Shown here: positions 26,301 through 36,304 of the stretch, piece after piece
How the letters are laid out: each line of letters begins with the position of its first letter
Numbering within the stretch: the stretch's first letter is position 1
Assembly (NCBI GenBank): GCA_022829145.1
Contig: CM040762.1
Coordinates: 24,422,436 to 24,486,435 of the forward strand
Reading direction: 5' to 3'
Length of the DNA: 64,000 nucleotides
DNA from: Albula goreensis
Lineage: Eukaryota; Chordata; Actinopteri; Albuliformes; Albulidae
Notes under the pieces: model-generated
Database searches by the model: none
Told to the model about the DNA's origin: nothing
The model's input: the letters and a program-made list of their open reading frames with translations, nothing else
Made by a program: the position numbers and the translations under genes

Positions 26301-28140
26301 GCGTAGCAGAAATATACTGCTATCAAGATATAGACTTTTGTGTAAATAACTTAACTCAGGGAGATATTATGGCTGCGTCACTGAGCGTGTGCCGAATGCT
26401 AAAAGCACACTAACTGCACTGGAACGGTCAGACTGATTACTTTGGCAATGTCATCTAGCTAAAACCGAGAGATAGAGTTCTGCCTAATTCTTTGGGTTGA
26501 ATTCTGAGATCAGTTTTTTTTTCCAATGGCCATATGTTGACTATTTTCTTCTTTGTCCTTCTCAAGGCTTAAGACGAAGTGGTGGGATACCATACCTTCT
26601 CCAGTTAATGACCTAAAATACATGCTTCCAGGCAATGCAAAGGTAAAAATGCTACAATCTCGCAGAGTCTCAGAGATAGGAACGTAATGCTTCATGATCA
26701 AATTATGTGACCGCTGTGAGTGTTTGTGTCTGCATTTGCTAAAGGTTTTCTATCAGCAGTGTTTTTTAAATGTAATTCTTTGCTGTGAAAACATGCATGC
26801 ACCATTTCTCATGGACTTTTTTCATAGTATTGCATCACTGATGTCACAACGCCATCCTTCCTTCTCTGCTGTTGTTGCTTTCAGGTTTTTACGCCCAAAA
26901 ATTATGATCCATCGAGCAACCTATACGATGTTTTGACTGTTGAAAGCACTATTCAAAAGCCAAGGTAAGAGAATTGACACCACTGTAACTTTTAGAACGG
27001 GTGAACTTAGACTGTTACTTAAACTTCTATATACTTCTTCGACTTTAGATATTACTTTTATTACTTCTTACATTAAGTAATTTTGCCACGCCAGCAGGAG
27101 AAAACAGTTAAAATAACTGAGTCATTTGATGACAGGTCTTGGAATATAATAAAGTCACATTAAATGAATGGGTTCAAACATCCAGTAACGGTGGACGGTT
27201 AATCAGATCTTAGAGGCGAGCGGCAATTTTGTATGTTGTTTGAGAGTTACTGTGAACTATCTTACATAAGTGTCTGCTATCGCCCAGGGTTCCGCTGATC
27301 GCAGAATGTGACCGGGACGATCCATATAAAAGTGTCACGAGCACTGGCAGCTCGTTTGACGACAGGCGGAGAAGCTTGCTCGAATCGGCGGATTCTGTTG
27401 GTTCTTCTGGTTACAGAAATGTCCTTTTGCCTGAGGAGTCTGCTCCACCCTCCCAAGAGACCAGCTCTCAAGAGCAGAGGAAAGAGGACCCCAACTCACC
27501 GGATCATCTTTCCGTGTCCACTTGCATTTCTTACCGCATCCTCAGGAATGACGGCAAGGCGACGGAGACCCCGAGTGTGCTGGAACATCTGCACAAGAAC
27601 CTGGAAGCCCTCAATTTGTTCCGGAAAGGTCCCGACACGCCCACAGACTGCGAATATCAGGTGTGTAACGCTGTTGTGGCCAGCGCTCCTCCAGCAGAGG
27701 ATGCTGGTCTCTCCACCTCGTTAAAGGCAGGCGTTCTGGATGCGTTGTTGTCGCCCACCAGCACGGACGCCTGCAGGGTGGACGACGGATATGAGAGCCA
27801 TGGCGACGCCACCGCTCGGGAACAGGCTCGTTACCCAGCATGCATCCTGAGCCCCTGTGAAGACGGCTACCAGGCTCTTCAGACATTGGCAGAAAAGACA
27901 GCAGACTGTCCTTGTGGGGAAGACAAAGTCGATAGGGAGGCACATTCCATAGACGGTCCAGAAAAGTGCCCTGGGAAAGAATGGGAACGGGAACTATCGC
28001 AGTGCCCAAAATGGGGAATTCCTACCACATGTGCCTCCCAAATGCTACAAAACAGCAGCCTGAAAAGTCCCCCTTCGTCAGCTTTGCCTACACTTCCCAG
28101 TATCCAAACTTTCACTGACATCTCCTACCACAGAGTGTAA
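20390..28140 (+). CDS. il4r: Class I cytokine receptor, IL-4R-alpha-like (complete, 9 coding exons)
   Basis: Exons are 20390-20441, 20737-20863, 23160-23326, 23575-23720, 24836-24986, 25243-25336, 26567-26642, 26885-26964 and 27288-28140, all in phase, giving 581 aa. Order: signal peptide (MQIRIQVLILELFSLSY); D1 with paired cysteines (LNCFNDYQTTMVCEF, VCECTVKM); hinge IKPRAPKILSV; D2 ending in YSDWSQ (residues 203-208, a WSXWS box with Trp to Tyr); membrane helix about 222-244; Box 1 KTKWWDTIPSPVN (248-260), which binds JAK1; and a long tail with scattered tyrosines. N-glycosylation sites NCS, NCT, NST and NAT are visible. Hinge and Box 1 resemble IL4R (VKPRAP, EWWDQIPNP). One tail motif (CEDGYQAL) recalls IL21R. 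Position next to NSMCE1 favours IL4R. The family signals for IL-4/IL-13 through JAK-STAT6 at the plasma membrane. No NPxY motif is seen. Confidence 0.88.
21140..21640 (-). mobile_element. Degenerate Tc1-like transposase relic in IL-4R-like intron 2
   Basis: The minus strand reads VKHCSGSVMVWVAVKPLGPA, matching the TVKHGGGSVMVWG block of Tc1 transposases. Downstream degraded blocks continue in two frames. It is 5'- and 3'-truncated and not functional. Its sequence is not close to the copy in KDM8. Confidence 0.75.
21930..22260 (+). mobile_element. tRNA-derived SINE family A (copy 2)
   Basis: It carries B box ggttcgaatccc (21988-21999) after gccctgaggtcagg, then gaagctcattggtctcagcg and a catcataggcagtg body shared with copy 3 at 28.2 kb. 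The shared tail is gaggagtcacaagctcaact. The A box is poorly preserved. Confidence 0.75.
22779..23077. mobile_element. hAT-like nonautonomous element with perfect 8-bp target duplication
   Basis: A 299-bp unit starts caggggttcccaaac and ends with the inverted gtttgggaacccctg type end (tttgggaacccctg). It is flanked on both sides by ctttaaaa (22771-22778 and 23078-23085). The 8-bp duplication and CAGGGG termini are hAT hallmarks. It sits 75 bp upstream of IL-4R-like exon 3. No transposase is encoded. Confidence 0.92.
23433..23469. repeat. TG microsatellite in IL-4R-like intron 3
   Basis: About 18 TG units interrupted once by TA, 107 bp after exon 3. Confidence 0.9.
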
Positions 28141-28210
28141 CAGAGTGAAAAATGTTTTCTAGTGTCATTACAATACTAGTTCTTTTTATCATCAAAAAGG
28201 AAGTATGTAG

Positions 28211-28640
28211 GGCCTCGGAGTGGCTCGTAGGATTAATTGTTGCCTGCGGGCCCTGAGGTCAGGGGTTCGACTCCCAGCTTCACCATTCCCAGCTATGGCC
28301 AGAGGCCCCATCGGCAAGGCAACAATTTGGCAGCCTCACCAGGGCTTGATTCAGGGCAAGCCAGCCTAACCTGCTCCGTTGGTCTCATCGCAATAGCGCC
28401 CTCCCTGTCATGCTTGGGCACCTGCAGCAGCACAAACCAACTGTACACTGACCACGTCCACCTCCAACATCATAGGCAGTGTGCAGTTAGTGGTGCCGCC
28501 CCAGCATGAAAAGCAGCAAGAGCCTCGTCACATGAATCAAAGGAGTCACATGCTCAACCTCTCCTCCCACAGCTGTCAGAGCAGGCTCTGCAGCGAGGTC
28601 AACCAGTTCAGTTGACTGAGGCTGGGAAAAAAGGGAAAAA
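28211..28640 (+). mobile_element. tRNA-derived SINE family A (copy 3, best preserved)
   Basis: It carries an A box (gtggctcgtagg near 28220) and B box (ggttcgactccc near 28263) with tRNA-like spacing. A body follows with agctatggccagaggcccc, ttggtctcatcgcaatagcg and catcataggcagtgtgcag, then a tail gaggctgggaaaaaaggg. It lies 70 bp past the receptor stop codon, probably within the 3' UTR. Confidence 0.82.
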
Positions 28641-28930
28641 TCAAGTCAAAAAATGATGAAAAGGAAGTATGTAGGAGAAACGACATGACTAATTTATATA
28701 GAAAGTTATTCATCTCTCAAGTTATACAGAAACATGTAACCGTTCCAACTCCAAACATTTTCAATGAAAGTTACGCGTAGTGTCTGAGTGACTGAACTAA
28801 CTGGTCCAGAGAATCAAATTATCACAAATTGTTTGAAATTACAGCAAATTGTGTGAAATGTGAAACGACCCAGTTCCTGAAAATATCGTCCTTTTTCTGG
28901 TCGTCCTCTTTTCTATTTAGCCACAGCTTG

Positions 28931-29215
28931 ATGCAACCCTGCCCTCTCTGTGGTCATCCTCTCTTGAATCACAGAGGAAGAGGGCGTGTCCCACAGAAGA
29001 CCTACTTCTGTGGTAAATGCACTGTTCGCTGTCTCCTGCCATTTGATTATGGCGAGACCAGCACAGCTGATGTTGCCTTACACCCGTACAACCATCTTGT
29101 GATGCTGGAGCATCCCTGTATAACTTTTCTGAACTACATAAGCTTGAGCCTCAATGAGATGTATGCAACTAGTATTATTATTTGTAATGAAAGTATACAA
29201 TGTTTGAACAATTAA
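28931..29215 (+). CDS. Small ORF with a zinc-ribbon-like cysteine pattern, unrecognised
   Basis: The ORF begins MQPCPLCGHPLLNHRGRG and continues KTYFCGKC, giving CxxC and CxxC knuckles 20 residues apart, in 94 aa. A possible splice acceptor (tctatttag) lies at 28912-28920. The gene is not recognised. It lies in the presumed 3' UTR of the IL-4R-like receptor, so it may be noncoding by chance. The C-terminal half looks AT-rich and non-protein-like. No function is proposed. Confidence 0.2.
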   Translation: MQPCPLCGHPLLNHRGRGRVPQKTYFCGKCTVRCLLPFDYGETSTADVALHPYNHLVMLEHPCITFLNYISLSLNEMYATSIIICNESIQCLNN

Positions 29216-29506
29216 AAAAAAAATCGACCCCGGGAATTTCAGTTATTGAATTCAGTCTCTGTGCGTGACAGTACAATATGTGACACTTCTTGACATCTAT
29301 TTGACGCCTGTTCCCCACGCACGCTGCCCCGCTAACGCTAGCTCCATCATGGCATTGCACACAGCTGAAAGTCTATGCCTTTTACTCTATTCATTATAAA
29401 GTTGGCCAGCCATTCAGCTGACAGGAAATTCACATGAAAAGTATCTATTGCAAGCCTCTTTATCATCCATTTATGTAAATAACGGATCAGCCAATATTTT
29501 ATTAGC

Positions 29507-29512
29507 AATAAA
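29507..29512 (+). terminator. Candidate polyadenylation signal for the IL-4R-like gene
   Basis: AATAAA followed by an A-run, 1.37 kb after the stop codon. No closer canonical hexamer was noticed. The assignment is tentative. Confidence 0.35.
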
Positions 29513-29574
29513 CTGAACTGAAAAAAAATTTAGACTTTTTTTTCACTATGGTTTGGCTTATGCAGTAAAGGTGC

Positions 29575-29720
29575 TTGTTTGGGAAACAAATGTGAGTTCT
29601 GTGACGGGGAGGTTCCAGTCATAGCCGCGCCATTACCGGAGCCGCGCTATGGCCAGAGATCCCCATCGGCCATGGGGGAGTAAGAAATTTGGCGCTGTTC
29701 AGTGTGGGGAAAAGCCAAAC
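29575..29720 (+). repeat. SINE family A fragment (copy 4)
   Basis: It contains gctatggccagagatcccca followed by tcggccatggggg, matching the post-B-box body of copies 2 and 3. The B box region is degenerate (ggttccagtc). Confidence 0.6.
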
Positions 29721-31780
29721 GCTATTGTAGTAAAAACTCCCTGGATGTCTTAGTTGTTTCAAGTGGGAGTTTTTATTTACATATGTAACCAATTACATAT
29801 TTGGGTTGGGGTGTGGGGGGTGTTGGGGGTGGTCAGACCATACCACAATTGTATTTAGGCTACCCAAAACCTAACCACAATAAATATAATTTCTGACAAA
29901 CAAAATGCTGTTTAAAACTTTGGCCTACACTTTAAGTGGATTTTCCGCTTAATCATAGACTATCATAATGATAGCCTTTCATGAAAAATGTACTGAACTG
30001 CTGGCGAATATACAAAACAAACATTACTGAAACGTGCTGTCTGTTATTTATATTCAGTAATAGGAATACCATCAGGACCATTGGCTTGCTCCCTGGAACT
30101 ACCCATTACATTTCCCACACTCCAAATTGAGCGTCTTTGTCTTGATACTTGAGTCTCCACCAGATGGAGGTTGCACTACCAGGTTTCTCTTGAAGAGCAA
30201 ATGCTGCCACCTACTGGTGGATATTAATACTTGCTGCCACATTCCAGACCCATCCAAAGCCTCATTATGAATCAAACAGAGATTTTATGACATAATAGTG
30301 TACTTACCACCACTGGAGGATATTATTTCATTTATACATGTGTCAGTAAGTATAGAATGTATGCCTTTTTGTCTGTGTTGTTCATGAATGCCTTCATTTT
30401 TACCACTTCTATTGAAATTTGCATGTATCACTTCAGGAGGCAGTGAGTACTCAGCATTAATTAGGAAGTCTGTCAAGAGTAAAAATCAAGAGTCAAGAAC
30501 AAATGTGATCTTTGTACAAATTTTCAATGGCTAACACAATTGCGGTCTACCAAAAAAAGACAAGTTCATACAGTGTCACCCAGCGACATACCAGATTTTC
30601 AAATTGCCGTAATTTAATTTCTTTTCAGTCGCAATGCGCCACACAGGGGCACAATTTAAAGGGGGTAATTACCCTCACCTGAGGTCAGGCAAGAGCACCG
30701 AAGAATGGCAATACAAAGAAAGCTAATTTGAATTGGTCTTGCTTGCGCTCACAACAAGCTCATTAAACCAATTTCAAAATAAAAAAAGTAAAAAACTTTG
30801 TACTTCGTAAAGGCTTCTTTCATTTATTGCCACAATGCGCATAGATTTATATATTTTTTATAGTCACTATATATATATCACTGCCTGTGCAAGGTAAACA
30901 ATAAAGCTGGCAAACGGTTGCTAAGCAAAACAGGAAGTGGTAGAGTTTTTCTTTGAGTGAAGGATGATAAGAATTTCAGGTCGTCTTATTTAATTGGGTA
31001 AACCCAACTTCACCTGGGTTTTCCCGATTAAAACATCCTGATAAAAAAGTAATTCTGCTTATTAATGCAACCATCCTCCATAATCTGAAACAAACAAGGC
31101 GTTAAGGCCACAGTTGGCTACTATTCATAGTCATCACCCATAAATTAAGCTCTGAGCATCTTCCACAACTTCTCCAGTAGACAAAAAAAAAAAAAAAGAA
31201 CGCAGTGTTTTAATTGGATGCATCAAGCATTTTCATATTCATCATTTAGTGATATGTCAGACATTTCGCTCTGAGGAAAACCATTTTCAATTTCAAGCAC
31301 AGTGACTCTCTGATATAGGAAATCAGTGTGCTACAAAACGCATGGGGAAACAGTTACATATGGTACAAATTTTCGACTTCAGTATCAGTGTTGTATCTGA
31401 TTAATTTTTGGCTGAAGTGAGGTAGTGCAATCCCCTTCAGCTACATTCCGACCACGGTGACATTACCTTTATTGGTCTTAAGAAGTTTTGTGCCATTAGC
31501 TGTTGCGCGGTCTAGCCTTGAAGAAAACTTAAGAGTGGAGTTCAAACGCCACATAAAAGGTCAGGAAAGTTCTACACTTCTCCCAGCTGGGTGAGCTTTC
31601 GCTCACAGAGAGCGAAAGTCAGTCTGTACCTTTCCCCTGAGAGCACAAAGCCACGATAAACCTTCCGCTTCTTTTACCCAGAATTCAAATCAGGTTAGTT
31701 TCTCAAAAGACAAATGTGTTCGCTGACACATGCAGCAAGCTAATCTCAAGTGTGGTACTTGGGAGCTTTTAATCATATGG
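29721..31780. other. Intergenic, repeat-rich, no gene recognised
   Basis: Contains short motifs seen in fish interspersed repeats (agatggaggttgcactacc near 30170 and gctgccacctactggtgg near 30210), an A-rich stretch near 30780 and a poly-A near 31185. No exon is supported. Confidence 0.4.
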
Positions 31781-31789
31781 TTGAGCATT

Positions 31790-32700
31790 GCCTAACATAC
31801 TCAAGCATGTAATCAGCACTTCAGGATGGATGATTAAGGGTGGTGGCTATGGTGAAAAGAGGCACACCATGATTACGTACGATTCGCTCAGTTTTCGTGT
31901 TAGCAAATTTGGCCTGGATAGAGGTTTGGTCACTCACCCATTACTAGACTTGCGCTTAGTAAACAAAGGTTTGGTATTACATTTATATAATCACTTTGTT
32001 AGACAAAGGTTGGGACCACCAACCTTTTCCGCGATCTGGGACAGGAAGCTAAGTTTGCATAAGGAAGCTCCTGATTGGAGGAGAGTTTGGGATTACTCAT
32101 TTTCATCGTCAAAGAATTTGGCGAATCATCTTATACACAGGGCTTATCATATATCCCGAAGAGGGTTTCTCATGAGGTGAAATGCAGATCCTCGTTGCAC
32201 GACCTGTAATCAGGAAGCAACTGGAGCAACATTTCACATGTTTTTGGAATGCCGACATGTCAGGACATTCTGGGAGGAAGTGCTTAACCTAATATCATCA
32301 ATTCTCCCCTCCCCTGCTTTGTTCCTGCTGCCAGTTTAGGCTTGCCTGTCCCACACCGCAAATTCTTGTTAGCGGCCGTCACAGCTGCAAAAAAAAAAAT
32401 CCATCTTACAATCATGGTTATCACCAGAACTTCCATTATACAGGTCATGGTTATCAATTCTGAATTCAGTTATTATTATGAGAGATCTACTGCAAAGCTA
32501 TTAGGGGCTGAAACCAGAACTATTGAGCGCTGGAATATGTTTTTAGAATCGATAAGAGATCTGTAAGGTAGTCAGGTGTGTGATGGAAACAATGCAGTCG
32601 GTTTGAGTTAATATAATTGTATGCAATATTTGTAAATATTTTTGACATTATGCAAGGTGATTCCCAGTATTTATGTACAAAGTTGTAATTTAAATAAAAG
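31790..32700 (+). mobile_element. 5'-truncated L1-type non-LTR retrotransposon tail
   Basis: A broken frame encodes the region after the reverse transcriptase. It has NLANHLIHRAYHISRRGF, then a zinc-knuckle-like CTTCNQEATGATFHMFLECRHV, then RTFWEEVLNLI and HRKFLLAAVTAAKK. This order is typical of L1/Tx1-clade ORF2 C-termini. Stops and frameshifts show it is inactive. It is followed by aataaaag and an A-run near 32690-32720. Confidence 0.75.
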
Positions 32701-32995
32701 TTGTTCTCTAAAAAAAGGGGCACACACAGCAACGATTTTGAAAATGCTCTCACGAACTCACACAAAAAGGGTTTTCCAAATGAAACAAATGAAACGTTCT
32801 TAAATTTGTGAGCATCAAGATAAAGAAGGAAAATGACTCCCATGTTGGTCATGAGCAGACACTGTGTAGAGCACACAGTAGAGCAAACACAGAAATAAAA
32901 TTAGCCAAGAGCCATTTTCTTGCATTCAAAAAGTCTTTCCATAAGCTTGTACTGTTTTGGAGATACCGCTGTGGTTTGCTTTTATGGTTTCAAAA

Positions 32996-33097
32996 AACAC
33001 TAGCACTTTTTCTTAAGAGCTAACAATGACCAGTGGACTACTTTTGAAATAAGTAGCCCACTGGTTATTATTAGCTCTTAAGAAATGGTGCTAGTGT
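32996..33097. repeat. Long near-perfect palindrome (hairpin element)
   Basis: Arms of about 48 bp (left from aacactagcac to aagtag-type centre, right back to gtgctagtgtt) pair almost completely around a centre near 33046-33050. Shared blocks are cttaagagctaa/ttagctcttaag and ccagtgg/ccactgg. It is likely a MITE or a recent inverted duplication. Confidence 0.8.
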
Positions 33098-33954
33098 TGT
33101 TGCGATAGAAAGTCCTTCCAATAGAACGTCTTTAAAATGGCCAGTTATGCCTCTGGGTTTATCTATGTGCCATGCACAGCCTGCTCTATAAGTCCATTCA
33201 TATTTTAGGCATTTAGTAGCCCTCATTCCACCACATCTTTAATGCACCCACCCAACATTGGTTACACAGTACTACAGGAGAGAGCTGGTGCCAGACTGGA
33301 GAGAGGCATATGTCACACTGAGGACAGCAGATAGTCTGGAGGGACCTGACCCATTGCTTGAGGAACTAATGTCACATAGTCACAGTCATAGTTCAACCCG
33401 CCCTGCCACTGACAGGACAAGCCACTTACAACCTGCCATGTATGACTCCGCTAGATAGCTAGCCAATGACGGAGCCAAGAATTGCCACAGTCTCCACTTG
33501 CACTTGTTGCTAGTGCCTCATAACCAATCAGGTCACAGGGGAGCCCTAAGAATGCCATCATCTGAAACATATCATCCGGCCTTTGAGTAAGTTACATAGA
33601 CGGTTGGTCACCTGACAGCATTCCAGCCAGTAATATATATGGCTTTAATATCCCTGAGAATGACTGTCCACTTGTAGCTCTGCTGTAGCACAGGGGACTT
33701 TCATATGGCGTTTCCTATTAAAAACATGGTCCCACAACCGCTATAAGGATAAAGTCAGGGAGGAGCTCACTAACTCTGAGCAGGACCTGGGAGATGGCGG
33801 CTGGGAGCGGGACAGGGTCGTAGGGGGGCAGACGTGCCCCTGTGGAGGACGGCAGCTTCACCGCCATTGGTCTGGAGGAAGGCGGAAGGACAGGGGCAGA
33901 GAAAGACTGAGTCGACCTTAGTGTTTATTTTTAAGCGCACATGGCCACACAAAT

Positions 33955-34035
33955 GCAGACACACACAGGCAAGCACGCGCAAATACAGACAGACACACAT
34001 GCACAGATACACACGGACACACATGAACAGACGCA
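33955..34035. repeat. CA-rich cryptic microsatellite inside the GGA2 intron
   Basis: Imperfect acacac/agacacac repeats over about 80 bp. Confidence 0.75.
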
Positions 34036-34669
34036 CACATATAAGGACTCGATAAAGCCTACGGAGATTGATACGTTAATTAAATGTCAACCCAAGAGAT
34101 TTTATTGACGTACAGCAAAGGTCACTGTATTTATTAATAACATTTCTGACATGTTGAGATTTTATTTAACGCACACTGTCAGGGTGTGATGCAATCATTT
34201 TTGCGTTCGGCACCACTCCATCTTGAGAGAAAGGCGAATTGTCAGCAATAAAATGAAACGGCCTTCTGAAATGCCTGGAGGGCATATATGAACACCCCTG
34301 GTGTTTCTCACCTTAGGTACCGCGATCTGGAATACCACGTCTCTCACTGGAAAGGTGGAGGTGTCACTATGGAGATCACCATGACAACCACGTCCGACCG
34401 CCCTGCTGGGGAGTCGCGGGTGAAGTGGAGCATCACTCGGAAGCCGCTTTCATCATAGACCGCGATGGACGGTGTGTCACCTGCCAGAACGAAGTGTGCG
34501 CTTAAAATTCTGAAAATGCTGGCAAAGCATTCGCAAAGAGTCCATTTATGTACAAAGTCAATGTCGAACAGCGGCACACAAACGGTATGACTAGGACCAA
34601 GTGAGAAGGAATCCAGTTTCAAGTAATTCCACGAATCAAGTGTCTTGACCTCACCTCCAACTCCACACA

Positions 34670-34698
34670 CAAACACACTCACACACACACACACACAG
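34670..34698. repeat. CA microsatellite
   Basis: (CA)n run, about 190 bp upstream (on the minus strand) of the GGA2 gamma-ear exon. Confidence 0.85.
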
Positions 34699-35014
34699 AC
34701 GGGCACACTGTGACTCACCACAGTTGTATTTGGCTTAACAGGCTCTCGAGAAACAAAGTGTCTTGTTTGGTCAGCCGTTGCCCCACATAGGTTCCCCAGA
34801 AAATGTTTCTGAAAGGAGCAGAGGAGGAGTTGAAAGCCCAGTGGAGAGTACCTGTCCCTACACTTCAGCGTTGTCATGACGACCTGGGTCAGAAAGCATC
34901 CCTTTACCCCGTCTGTCCTCCTCCAAACCGCCAAATACATAACTGTGCCCATAACTCAGCCACCCAGCCCACAGAACTGCGAAAAAAGACCACGGAAAAC
35001 CATACCTACATTTC

Positions 35015-35050
35015 AAGTTGTTTAACAGACGCGCTTATCTAAAGTGACCT
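35015..35050 (-). repeat. Fragment of a V-SINE/L2 3' tail
   Basis: tttaacagacgcgcttatct followed by aaagtgacc is the reverse complement of the conserved ggataaaagcgtctgctaaa tail of V-SINEs and L2 elements. Confidence 0.6.
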
Positions 35051-36280
35051 CCGAAGCTAACATGCTTTATCCAGCTGGATATTTAATGAAGGACGAAGTA
35101 ACCATGTGCAAGTGCACAATCACGGCATTCTGTCCGGGAACTAAGCTGCAACTGCTGAGTTACAAGCACCAGTTCATACACATTAAGGCTAAACTGTTGC
35201 CACGTTTTGGTAAAAAAATGTTATGTAGTTTCAAAAGGTTATACGGTTTTGTGTATTGTCACGTTAGTCTCCTTGGAAGTGCAGGTTTTCTGTAGTTTCT
35301 GTATCCTTCCTGTTGAATGCGTTCTGTGTTCTATGTTTCTTCTTATAATGTTATTGTAGTTTTTTTGGTGGTGGTACAATACATCATTGTTCAAATGTCA
35401 TTCTCTGGAACCATTTGCTTTCCAAAGAACTTGACTGTTGTCTAAACATGACATGGAAAAGGAAAGCAATAAATCAACGGATGTGAACACGTTTAGCTTC
35501 AATCAAAGCTACATCTGTTAACATTCTTCAATAAAACCATTACGAACATGATTTTTTTTTACACTGAGGAACAACAGCTGAAAAAATACATTGTCAAAAG
35601 TGAGGAGTGAATTAGTGTATTCATAGTGTGGAATAAACCTTACACTCCTTGGTAACTAAATGTCACAAGCATATAAAATGTGTGGGAGGAACGAAGGGAC
35701 TTTCATGTTTACATGGAAAGTGGTTCATTCATTATGTCATGCGAGAATGTCTCTGTTCCTCTTCCAACTGGAAATGAAGCTGTAATTGCATGCACATTGC
35801 TGTGTAGAAAACAGAATGTGTACTTGGGCGCGACAACACTGGGGCAGTATGAAGCTGACCTATCCTTAAGCTGTTTGTTCAGGGTTAAAACCCCTTTTTC
35901 TGCAGGTGATTGGGGGACAAGCAACCGCGATCGACATGGAATCTGCAGAATGTGGGCTGTGCTAGGTAGTTGCTTGCAGTTATGTAACACGTTCACTGAG
36001 TCGTCTTTTTATTTTCAAGTAGCGGGGCTACGCTTAAATTATCTGGCACGCTGGGTTAGACCGCTGGGGCACCAGGTTCCCTGTCGGTCAGGAAATCTGA
36101 AATGACTTAAATATATAATGGTGGGTCCAGCTCCAGTCATGTGATGTGATGTGCTTCATGGTATGAAAATCGTGACTATGGTCAGGAGTTCTGTGGGGTG
36201 ATACGTGAGGTTTGGGACGACAGCATCCCCCAGGGGAGGGAGGGCCTCTTTGCCCCGCCCACATTATTATGCATAAGTGT

Positions 36281-36304
36281 ACCCTAACCCCTAACCCTAA
36301 CCCT
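36281..36304 (-). repeat. Short interstitial telomeric repeat
   Basis: Four CCCTAA-type units (accctaacccctaaccctaa then ccct), one with an extra C. This is (TTAGGG)n on the minus strand. Confidence 0.75.

Noticed and set aside
26108-26413. 101-aa ORF in intron 6 of the IL-4R-like gene
   Set aside because: No ATG-supported start, no homology and no splice sites; probably chance.
27611-28009. 132-aa minus ORF opposite the receptor tail exon
   Set aside because: Antisense to the in-frame cytoplasmic tail; no recognisable domain.
33258-33458. 66-aa plus ORF with a DWREAY...ADSLEGPD stretch
   Set aside because: Looks protein-like but has no splice partners, no family match and sits among repeats.
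35680-36105. 141-aa plus ORF
   Set aside because: No domain, no splice context and no conserved pattern; lies in a gene-relic intron.
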